A stretch of 64,000 nucleotides of DNA. It comes from Toxoplasma gondii ME49 (lineage: Eukaryota > Apicomplexa > Conoidasida > Eucoccidiorida > Sarcocystidae). Below the pieces are notes generated by a model. It made no database searches, was not told where the DNA came from, and saw only the letters and a program-made list of their open reading frames with translations. Of this stretch, positions 11,501 through 22,246 are shown piece after piece. The stretch's first letter is position 1, and every line of letters starts with the position of its first letter. The position numbers were made by a program, and so were the translations under genes. Location of the stretch: NCBI RefSeq assembly GCF_000006565.2, contig NC_031472.1, positions 124,001 through 188,000 of the forward strand, in the 5' to 3' direction.

Positions 11501-14500
11501 CTGAGAACACAAGATGCGACACGAAGAAGCCGACTGTAGAGCTATGCCCTGCGAAACGGTCAAGCAGTCCGTTCCGGCTGCAGTTCCCATGATGTGGGGA
11601 GCGTTTGGAGCAGCCTCTGAAAAAGGCACACAAAGGTCTAACGAGATGCCCAAGTCCCTTTTGAGCCACGCACCGCCTCGGATTATCCAGTCCGGTTTGA
11701 TGCTTTCGGCATGGAAACTCTGATCGTGAGTACGCAGTGAGCAAACTAGATACGAAGCAAAAACTTGAATTCGGTGAACACAAACCTTTAAGATCGAAAC
11801 CGCTTGTACAGCTCGTAATAGATACTTTCCAGAAAACCGAGCCGGTTGACTGATATGGAGTTATCTGGATGTGCTGGAGCAGGGATTGTTTCCCTTCTGA
11901 TGAGCGCAACAGCGATCAAGATCTACCAGGCCGCGATCGAGTTAACAGCAGCAGAACCTAGATGAGAAACCCTCCCTGTCTATTGTGGATTCTGTTCTCG
12001 GCTGAATCATTTTTCCTACAGAGAACAGAACTTCGTCCACAAGCCGTGCCGCCCCTCCGCTGTCGCTGCTGATCTTGTCCTTGCATGCTTCGAGGTCTGA
12101 GCTTGCCGAGTTGCTGCATCACTTGTAGTTGGTGGGCAGATCGGCCGCGCATTTCACTCAGCAGAACTCCTAGGTTCTTCTGATCGTCTTCCAAAAGTTG
12201 CTTCCCGCCGGGGAAAATGGTGCTGTTCTTCTCGCTGCTATCCCGGCTAGATTCTTCAAACTTGCTTCCCCGTTCGTCTCGGGGGCCGCGTAATTCAGAG
12301 TCTCTCACGTGGGTTTGTCCACGGCTAGTACCCTCTAAAGAATACGCTTCTTTCACAAAGAGCCCCGCCTCACGGGCAGCTTCTGCGTACACGGTTGCCA
12401 CGCTCGCACTGTGTTCCGTTGCTCCCGTCGTCCCAGGTTCCGCTCTGAACTCAGGCCCATAAACGCGAGCGCCATATCGATCTTCATGAGCAGACTGCCC
12501 GTCCAGCATGTCCAGGTTGTCGTGCCGCGTGATCCTCGGCCGCGCTCCGCAGGCCAAAGGCCGCAGCAGAGACCCCTCCTGATCGGTTTCAATCGAGCAT
12601 GCAGACTGTGAGAGGTGGACTAGTGTCCAGCACAGATCCAGTGACTGTCCTCTATGCAGACCTGAAGGAGAAGCATGGCCGCCACGGGTCAGCGAGCCGA
12701 GAACGTAACTGACGGTGACTCCGAAAGAATCAACTGCGTACACAGTGGCCTGCGGAAGCCACATATCCTTTTCGACGGGAGAGAAAGGTGATGCGCCGCA
12801 ACATTGCAGCGCAGGAAGACACGGCGAGGAAGCGTCCCACTGCAGGCAACGCAGAAGAAACACACGCTGACAGTGGACTTTTGGAGGGGAGAAGAGAGCC
12901 TTTGCGGCAGTGGGCCAGCAAACACGAGACTCCAGGAAGCCCTACAAAGTGGAGAACTAAGTTTCAAAGACAACCACTCCCTACGAAGCATATCCAGTGT
13001 ACTGCAAATGCTGGTGGGAACTAGGTTTGATGTGGTGCCTTCTCGACTCCATATGCGGCCTCGACTAGCTCCCACCCCACTCTTGAGCGACGGGCGACAT
13101 GATAGACATAATCCGAGACACTTCGACCCGTAACGCGACTCGCATAAAAGAGCTGGACAGAGACTCTGCCAAAACTGAGGCACGCGACTCTCACCACGTC
13201 AGGAGGGACGTGGTTGAGAGGCACGAGGGAAGCAAAAGAAGCGACGACGGGGGCGCCTCCTCGAACGCAGAGCTTGTCTTGGCGTCCACGCCTAGAGACT
13301 TCTCTCGCGTTCAGTCCACTCGTTTCTCGGGCCTGTGTGACGGAAAATTCTTCCAGTCGCCCGGAGGGACTGCACGCTGGCGGAACCCGTTCTTCTGGGT
13401 TTGTTCGGACTTCCGAGCATTCCGCTCTCAGGTCTTCCGACCTCTCTCGCCATCTACTTTGCGGAGCTACACACCACCTGTCGCCATCAAAAACAACTGC
13501 CCTCACACGTTCGCCACACGCACACACCGCCCACAGCCAGGGTGTCGCCTTCGAGGTGACATCTGTGGCATGACAAACGTCTCCAACCCCGTCTTGAGAG
13601 CGCGGCTGTCTATCCGTTTCATTGTGTGCTGCCGCTTCCAGAGTGTTTGCACGAGTGGCGGTTGAGGCCTTGGGGACTCGCGAAAAAGCCTTGGGAGGTA
13701 CAGGGCCAAAAAACGGCAGGAAAGACTGCACATGCAGATGGACAGCAGGCATGCCTACACTCGGCAGCAGCAGTTGAGGAGTGGCGGCGCTGCAGCGAAC
13801 GATCTGTAAGACTACGTCGTCCCCAGGAACAGACCCCAAGAAACGCGAGTTTCTCGAGCGCACGACCAGCCCGCATGGAAAAGCCAGGAGAGCCCCATTG
13901 CATGTTGTGGCTAAAACCTGATACCGGAGAGTGGTCTGGACTACCTCCATACTCTCGTCCTGCGCTTCGCAGTCCAAGTCACATTCCTCGCTCCTTCGGC
14001 CATCCCCCTGTGGGTGAAGCAGCGACGTCGCCTCCACGGTCAAAGGCGTGAGCGCGATGTCACTGATTGTCTGCCTCCGCCAGTTCGGCTCCCACCCCTG
14101 CTGTGGCGAGTCTTCGGAGCTCTCAGACATCCCCGGCATGAGCAGCACTTGGACCAGCAGGACGTAAGGCTCCCGAGCGTCTCTGTCCTCGCTCTCCCCC
14201 TTTTTCGGCGTCCCATCATGTGGACGCTGAGCCTCCGCCGCAGCAGAAAGCAGGCGCTGTGCCTCGGCATGCTGCGCAGGGAGAGTGAGCTGGCGCCATG
14301 TTCGGGGTTGGTGAGGTTCGGGGCGAGCGCATCGAGACTGAGGGGCGTTCCGTGAATCCGTAGACCCCTTAGATCGGCCTTCAGCCTTTGCGCCTTTGTG
14401 TGTAGATGTCTTCTTCCCCTTGGCACCCCCACGAGCCTTTTTCTTCCCGTATCGCCCTCGGTCTTCGTCTTCCGAATCCTCCTCTGCGACTTCGCTTTCG

Positions 14501-17500
14501 TCGGTCGACTCTTCGTCAAAATCGTCTTCGTCGCTGCTCGACTCCGGAGTACTCTCCCCGTCATATATATCGTCGTCGCTGCTCACTGCCTTCCGCTTGC
14601 GTTTCCGACCGGGCCCACGCACTTCACACCCCTCGTTGCTGGCCTTGTTGAGCTCCTTCCCCTTTGCTATCTTTCCACCTTCGCTCTCTTTTCGCCTCTT
14701 CTCACTCTTCCGCTTCGCATGTGTGTCCCCCCGCGCTTGAGCAGCCTCTCTACCGTCGCTGGACTCGTCGTCGCTGCTGTCTATCACTCGAAAGGGCGCG
14801 CGACTGCGGCACGCCCTCATAGGTCGTCCGCCTCTTGCATCAGAAGCAGAACCCACCGCTCTGGTCGAAGCGGTGCGTAGCCGGTCTGCGTCTTCTGCCT
14901 CTGTTGCCTCTCTCTCATCGTCTGACTCTAGGGAAGCGCCCGTCTCCCCTCGCCGTCCCCTGTGCTCCTTCGTGTCTTCGCGGGAGTCACCTTCTCTGGG
15001 AGCGCCTCCAGCGTTCCCCGTTTCATGAGTGGCCATTCCCGCGTCCGTTCTGTCGTCTCGCGCTTCATGCCCTTCTTGTGCTTCCTCGCCGTCAGCAACT
15101 CTTGGCTTCGCAGCTGTGCGCCAAGGCCCAGCTGTTTTCGAGAGACACTCGATGCCATTTCTAGCGGGTATTTTCCGTCGCTTACCCCCACGCATGTTCG
15201 CAGCTTCCCTCTGGCACTTCTCAATCAAGTCTGCAGTTGTGAAGCCTGTCTCTGCCACTGAGATACCGTCCGCAGATGAAGAGCCCCCTTCCGCCGCGGT
15301 CGCTGTCTGCATCTCCGAAGCCTCTGTGTGGCTCCCTCGCCGCTTCCACGACACCCGTGTGTCTATAGTTTCCTCATTTACCCTTGGCGGGGTCTCGCGA
15401 TTTGCACAGAACCTAAGCGCGGTTTGTCGGTTTGACAGCCAGAAAATGGAGATTGCATGCGGCCCCGCCACGGCGCAGAGACAGCCACGAGCTGAGTCCA
15501 CTTCCACCTGCAAGTCGCCGTCCTTCCGAGCGAAGAAACACACACCAGGTCGTTGGACGCCGCTGCCGCCAAGCGAGGCATTTTCACCACATCGCTCTGA
15601 TCCAGGCTGATCACAGAAACGCGAGAGCTCTGTCTCATGTCGAGAAGATTTGCAAGAACTTCCTGCTTGCTCGCCTCCACCCTCCCGCACCCCCACAGAC
15701 TCTCTACGCGTCGATCCTGTGTCTGAACGCGGCGCAGTCTCGGAGGCCTTTTCCCCCTCCTGGAGTATGCCGTCTGCCTGGCTGCGCTCAACATGCCCGG
15801 TCTTTCGGCCATACTCACAGCGAATTATAGGCAAAAGAACCGCGCCTGGAGAGAAAGTGACCAGCGGGTCATGCCAAGAGCGAATGCGAGGATCTTTTGC
15901 ACAGGCAGCCAAGTCCAAGACTCCGCCTTCTTTGAAAACTGGAATACGGGGAGCGAGAGGAGGATCGCCTTCGTGGCGCGACCCAGCGCGACGGCTAAAA
16001 GAGTTACCCTGTGGAAAATCTGCCGCGCGGGAAGGAACATTCCCAGCTTCTCTTCTGCATGCTTGCGCATCGGAGATGCCGCTGGGACTGTCTGCCTCGG
16101 TTTTTTTGCCAAAGCCGTCATCTGGATCACACCTCCCGGGAGTCGCTGTATGCAACGGCCGGTGTTCTTCCTCGCCGTAAGTCCACCAGTAACAGAGCGG
16201 CTGTGACTCGATTCCAGTTCCGCTAACAATTAGCCTTGACCTCTCTGCAGACGGTCCAGGGTCTCCTCTCCTGCTGTGTGCCTGACCAGCGCTGGGATCT
16301 GCGGGCTGGTGGTCCAGGGATGCATGCCATCTTTGCGAAAGATCACAAAGCAGAGAGAGACGCTGCTGGAGGGGCATGCGTCGAGAGGGTACGCCCCACA
16401 GCGCGACGTTTCCATCGCGTGTAGCGGTACAAAGGAGACAAGCGCACAGATCGAGGTTCTGTTTGACGAGACGTGGACCGTAGCGCGAAAGAAGAGGAGG
16501 GCTCCACGAAAAGCAGCGGAACCTACAGCCGACAGAATCACACATGATACACGGGCGGGATCTTAAGAATGTCTACGGGAGCAACGGAGAGAAACGAAGA
16601 AAAATACACCCCAAGACGCAAACGCTTATAGGTAACTCACCTGGAGCAGATAGCTGGCTTTCGAAGGCACAGTCAAACGCCACAGTCATTTTTGACAGTG
16701 CCATTGCCCGGAAGGAGTTGTCCAGTAACATACTCATAGGCACAAGCATCCAGGTTCCTCATCGAGACGCCACTGGTATCCTTAGGTTATCACTCGTATC
16801 AGCCACGAACGGAATCTACTGCTCATGTGCTAGGCCGGTCAGCAGCACCGTAATGGGATAGTCTGAGGCTGGATTATTTCTGAATTTCTTCAGGAAAATC
16901 CCTTCAGGTACGGCATGAACTGGTTTTTTGGCAAACTCAGGCGACGAATAGGAAGTTGCCTGGCTGCGAAGTGCAACAACCGCACGAACAAAATGCAACA
17001 GAAGACGAACGACGTTTCCTCGGCACTGTGTGAAGAATGAGCACCTGCTTCCCGCACACTGCTTTTGAGTCTTGAAAAGAGCTGGACCCCTCACCTGCGG
17101 TTTTCTGGAACTGCAGAGGCACCTCTGAGCATGCGAAAGATTTCCGCCGTCGCAGCTTCGTGCCCGCCAGAGCCCGTCGAAACAGAGCATGCAGAAGAGG
17201 CATCCGTTTCGGGAGCTGATCCCTGGGCGTCGCTCAGGCGCCACTGTGACGAAGACGCAGAACTTGAGGACGGATGATGGTGTGGAAGCAGAACTGAAAC
17301 AACCGCCGAGCCGTGGCCAGAGAAAGGCAAACGCCGAGCAGGGTCTGTGACGCCGACTGCGTCCAGAACGCAAAGACTCGTTCCGCCTGTCGAGCACGCT
17401 AGATACTGACCGTCAGGAGACGCCCGGAGACAGCCTGAGGACGGACGAAGCGCTGAAAATCGCATAGGAGCAGAAGGGCGCAGGGATACAACAACGTATC

Positions 17501-17585
17501 GCGGAATCCTAGCGCTGTAGACACCGAGGGGGACTGCGACAGAAACAGCTGCACAAACCATCCTGAGTATTCTAGTTAGGTTCAC
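8577..17585 (-). CDS. TFIIIC 90-kDa/GTF3C4-like subunit with beta-propeller start and C-terminal zinc finger
   Basis: This is a likely subunit of the RNA polymerase III initiation factor TFIIIC, expected in the nucleus. The first exon (17585-17095) contains the propeller-like ASPDGQYLACSTGGTSLCVL and ends CAG|GTGAGG in phase 2. The next exon starts at 16522 after CTGTAG, in matching phase, with RFRCFSWSP and then CLLCTATRDGNVALW. This is the layout of the TFIIIC-delta propeller domain. That exon stays open to 13021. Two further open blocks, about 12863-11958 and 11909-8577, continue propeller-like strands. The last 110 residues carry CLIC and CPLC pairs with a Trp-Arg-Cys segment between them, like the TFIIIC zinc finger. 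Junctions near 13020 and 11950 were not resolved; one good acceptor, TTGCCTGCAG, lies at about 12830. The product would be about 2,700 residues, several times the usual length, because of long charged insertions. The family call is an inference from motif order. Confidence 0.55.
14380..14830 (-). other. Charged low-complexity insertion in the TFIIIC-like protein
   Basis: Within the second exon of the TFIIIC-like gene the encoded protein becomes a run of alternating basic (Lys/Arg) and acidic (Ser/Asp/Glu) blocks, such as RKRKRKAVSSDDDIYDGE and DSSDDESSDGRE, followed by GKKKARGGAKGKKTS. The Ser-Asp-Glu clusters look like casein kinase 2 targets and the Lys/Arg/Gly blocks like nuclear localisation or DNA-contact segments. 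Both roles are inferred from composition only. Confidence 0.6.
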
Positions 17586-20500
17586 GCTGACAAACCCACC
17601 AGCCTGCCTCAGGTGATTTCAGTGACAGTACCAAGTATGTCTCTCTGTTGTCTCCCCCTTCGAGTTGCCTGCTTGATGCTGCAAGCGCTACGACAGTGCT
17701 CTTGCTCCGCAGTGAAGTTTCCGTCTAAAATATGTAACCGAGTAAAAGGTAATTCTAGACTTATAGCACACCAACAAGATACAAGGACTCATATCCATTG
17801 TTCCTGGAACCATGCTACCGTAATGGAACTTGGACTCGGCAAACAAATATCCTGAAGACTTAAGCCAGTAGCAAAGCCACGATGAATGTCAGGGGGCTCC
17901 AGACACACTACTTTGCTTCCGTACCTCCTCCACGCTCTAGGACCTGCCTCCACACTGTCACGAAGCTGCCACCGGCTCCCGCAGAAGAGGGACAAGGTCG
18001 TTCACGGCCCCGTTCGAAAGGCGCCTCTACGCTGGAGGGTGGCGATTTCTTCTGCTCCATCGCGGCCACGGTGTGGTACTACATCGCACTGACACTGTGA
18101 AAGTTCCCTCTGGAATGAGAAGGTAGGCAAATCACGAGAAAAGCCACAGATGGAGCTGGAGGAGTTTCCTTGTGCTCCATTCGGCGACAACTTGCGGAAG
18201 GGCAGGGTGGGGTTCGAACCCTGAGTTCTGCCGGCGAACTGGAGTGGGCGGTTGAGGGTACGAAGGGGGAGACGCGGGACGGAAAGAAAATCGAAGACTG
18301 GACAGCGTGGCTCTCAAACAGGTCCTAAGCTGATGACGTGCGAATAACAAATATCTGTGGAAACATCACGTTCTAGCAGGCCATGGGCCCCAGCGCAAAG
18401 TTGCTGACGAGGCGCAACGGAAACGCAGAGATCACCTTCCACTAGCCATGGGAAGTCAAAGACGCGGAAAACGAGACTTCGCCAGCTCAAAGATAACAGG
18501 CAACCGGTCGCTCCGAAAGTCAAAAATAATGTTCTGTTTCTTTTGTCCGGACTCTTCTCACGTTCTACCGGTCAAGCTGCATCTCGCGCCAAGGGCGCAT
18601 GCAGCCAGCGTAACTGCCCTGAATTTCGAGCGATGACAAGGCAGGCTACGAACTCCGGACAAGATGAACGTCCTCAAGTTCTAGAAGGAATACCCTTGTG
18701 ATAAATAGGCACGATTTCGGCCATCCTTCACTTGTAGTTGGCTCCTCAAGAGCTGATGTCTCCCGGCAATGCGGGCGGGCAGTTCCGAGCTGCTAAGCCC
18801 CGACAGCCGAGTGAGAGGGGGGTGACAGACGCTCCCCCTGTTCGTTTTGGGTTCGTCTGTTCGCGTTATTTCGGGTCCAACAAAAGTGTGTCGACCTTAC
18901 CACTTGAACACTTGGATGGCTGGTGCCTGGGCTTTTTGCATGAATTTCTCTGTGGAAGATGGCGACATCTTGGCGAACGCCTGCAGTGCCCAAACTTTCC
19001 TTCTAAGGATTTGTTTGCGGCGATGGAAACCGAAGACCGGAAACATATTGCGCATCAAGCACTCACATCACGGCGGGTGTTTTATCATTCCGCACTATGT
19101 TTCCTACTGCAGCAGTAATTTGTGCTTTATCTCACCGCCTCCCTGGACGACTGACCAACTGGAGCCCATGGGAATGCGGTGGAACTGTCAACAGCGACCC
19201 CGAACGATCACTTTGATCTGCAGCTGCTTCCAGACTTTCGGACACATCTCATTCAAACTGTAGTTGGGTCTTAATTGCAAGTTACCAGAAATGTGAGGAA
19301 AGGCTCCTAGCTGTTATACATGCTGCGACAGGAGGTTCACGCAAGTAGCTGTTCTTATTCCTGATGAGTTGTCCTGTGTGCTGCTGACACAGAGAGCAAC
19401 CACTTGGGGGAGTTTACTGCCGAACGGGGATATCGGCAGAACAACAAAAGTCCACGGTGTAGCAACTTCGCACATAAAACACGGCCACGATGTGTCAGTG
19501 GGTCAAGGAGCCGGGCCACACAATCGTGCGCTTCATCTGAAAACGTTTCCTAGGAAATGTGATTCTCTAGATTAACGTCCGTGTGCCGTATGCCTTTTGC
19601 TGAGTCAAGCGTGAGTGCTAAGATAGCTCGAACGGTGAGGTGCTCTACCGGAGACTGTTGGTATGTGCCGTTAGATTCAAAGTTCACGCGCACCATGGAA
19701 ATGCCAGGAAATGCCTTATGAAGCTCTCTCGTACACTCAATTTGATTCGTCTATACTTCTCGCTGGCAAAGAGTCCTCATTCCTTCCAGAAGAAACAGGG
19801 GTTCTCGGACCAGTGCATATCTAGCTCCAAGCAAGCAAACGGTCTGATGCGAGCACTGCATGCTCGTCGATTCTGGTCAAGCACAGGTACCTTGATGTTT
19901 GTTGCACTTGTACACGAGTTCCACAGCGATTTCGCTCTCTTGTTTCACCGATTAGGAGCAGCACCTGTTCTAAAATCGCTACCATGCTGCGAAGTGGCAT
20001 AGAAGGTTGAATTTCAGCTTCTCTACCACAGCTTTTCCGCTAGATTTTCACGTGTCGGATTAGATAGACGACAGCAGCAGCCGTATTTTCCAAGGAAATA
20101 GCATTGATTTCCAGACCTCTTATCAAACGACACTACAGCACCACAAGCTCCAGCTGAATCGGTGACTGGTTTAGGTGCTGTATCACCCGCGGAGAATCAA
20201 TGTTGTTAAGCCAAAGGAAACACAGCCCTGAAAATCAATTACGTGATTCCCACGTAAAGAGCTCTGCGGTGTGAGGACTGTTCCATTTCGAAGCCTCCAC
20301 GCTTGCCTAAGTTCTTGCTAGAGATTGTTACCTGAGGGAATTCTGCCACTGCCGTGACCGGAGGGAAACTGTGGTAAGCTTTGAAAGAGCCTGCCAAAGG
20401 CCCCACCGGAATGCAACAGCGAGACCTTGACGGTCTAATTCATACTTATTCGCGAATCATTCTGCCACATGAAGGTGCTTCTTGACAAGAGCACCCAAAG

Positions 20501-22246
20501 ACTTTACTATTTGTTTCCCAGATTCTGGAGATGCACGAAAAATCTTCAACAGTGCTACGCACATGTGTAGCATTACCACACCGTGGTCGCTATGACAAGA
20601 TATTTCAGAACGAGACGAACGTTTGCAGTGGTTTTGTCTGTTGAGTACCAGCCAGATAAACGAAGAATACGCGTCGGGTGTTCGTTTCTCGACGATGACA
20701 AAGCTCGTCTTGTTTCCGAAGCGTGATGTTACTTGCCAAACTCGCTGGAACCTCTGCAAAAAGAACCACTTCCCCCACGTTATTCTGCCATACAGGAGGT
20801 GACTCAGTGTAGCGTTGCGACTAAAACTGCCAGATGGCTGCGAGACAAATGCGTAGATGAGTTGAGTATGCTGGAACAAGATGAGAGTTTCGGTTGATGA
20901 CCCTGAAAACTCGCCGTGTTTCCCCCTTTTTCGCACCCTCAAACTGCAGGTTCCCCTCGAACATGTATAGGAAAAGCTCAACAAGATCATGTGACTTTCG
21001 GAGTTTCGACGCCGACGTGATGAGCGCAAAATTCCAATGGACAAAAAGACCCATACTGAACAGCAGGCTTGGGCATTTCGTGGGACTTTGTCCGCAGCAG
21101 CCCTCCGAGCGCCGTCTCTGTCTCCAGCGTGAAGAATGGGAAGGTGGGATTTGCACGATCCTGGACGCACGACTTTCACTCAGGTCTTTCCCCTGAGTTG
21201 CAAACGATTCAGATGTGTTCTGTGGCTCGTCCTTATTTCCTGCTGACTTCGTGGAACACATTACTGCCACGCCGTTAACCAGCGACAGTGTCTTCAGCCG
21301 AGGCTCGCTGTGCGCAAGAAATAGCACGCTTGGAAACATGCAATTCATTAATTGTTAGAGACCAAAAGTGGTCTTCCGCCCACTTCATAATACAGTGACA
21401 GTCTTCGCCAGACGATGATGGGAATCAAATGGATGGAGCTAGACTGAATCGGGATTTCGTGCAGCAGTTGCTTTTGCGTTCCCGTCAGCGTCTTGCTCGC
21501 TGAACCGCGGTGCAGATTGCCAAACTGCCCGATTTTCTCCACTTTCGGCTTCCACCATTTCAAAACCAACACACTGTGGAGCCGTTGTTCCTTCTGATGT
21601 CTCCGTCTGAAAACATCGGGAAGACATGCGCCAAGTTACTCAGTAGACGTTCTGTGTCGAACAGCGGGCGCCGCATCTCTGCTTGCAAGCACATTTTGGG
21701 GTCACTTTTCCGTGTGCTTCACCGTTCCGTTTGTCCAAGAAGAAGTGGAACTTTGAACAAATCTTTGTCTCATGTTGCCCTCATCACCAGAAATTGTGCA
21801 GAAATAAATTAAGTGGAGATTCTTTCCCGAAACACCGAACTTCTTGCGTTCTCTGTCGCGGATCGCCCGCTGGGCCCGTCTGACCGCCGGTCGGCTGCCG
21901 AATTTCCTTCGACGCCGAGCAAATTTGCAAGGCACTTTTACCGCTCGATTGTTCGCCGCTTCATTCGCGGCTCTTGAAGCAGATCCTGGAGCCGCTACAC
22001 CGAAACGTTTTAGACCCAGACTCGTTTCCATCGTTCTGCCCGCGTCCGTGTCACGAAGACGGCGCTTTTCCTGAGCGTGAAACTCTCTTCTTCAGTGTAG
22101 TCCTAGTCCAGAGAGAAGGCGATGCCAGCAAGTCTACACAACGGTTTCGGCCTGAGCTGCCGGCAGAGGGGGCGCCTTTTCGGCACTGCTTTCTCACCCA
22201 GTCTTCCCGTTGTCTGTTCACCCTCTCAGCGGGCCTGATCACGCTA
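17586..22246. other. Divergent 4.7 kb spacer between TFIIIC-like and adaptor genes
   Basis: Both flanking genes start at the edges of this stretch, so it should contain two promoters. Apart from a low-confidence minus-strand coding candidate at 20457-21348, no gene was found. An open frame at 18738-19118 (+, 126 codons) has protein-like composition but no start context, motif or splice partner. No repeats or RNA genes were seen. Confidence 0.35.
20457..21348 (-). CDS. Possible unrecognised protein-coding region, two overlapping frames
   Basis: Two minus-strand frames overlap. One, from 21348, has protein-like composition through MGLFVHWNFALITSASKLRK and LVELFLYMFEGNLQFEGAKK. The other, open for 240 codons down to 20457, has similar quality in its second half (LSHLLYGRITWGKWFFLQRF, TSFVIVEKRTPDAYSSFIWL). 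A small intron or frame change between about 20890 and 20950 could join them, but no convincing GT-AG pair was settled. No family is recognised. This may be chance; the low complexity typical of real coccidian exons is absent. Confidence 0.2.

Noticed and set aside
18205..18225. GGTTCGAACCC, resembling a tRNA T-loop
   Set aside because: On either strand the five-pair T stem cannot form past the first three pairs, and no acceptor, D or anticodon arms fit around it.
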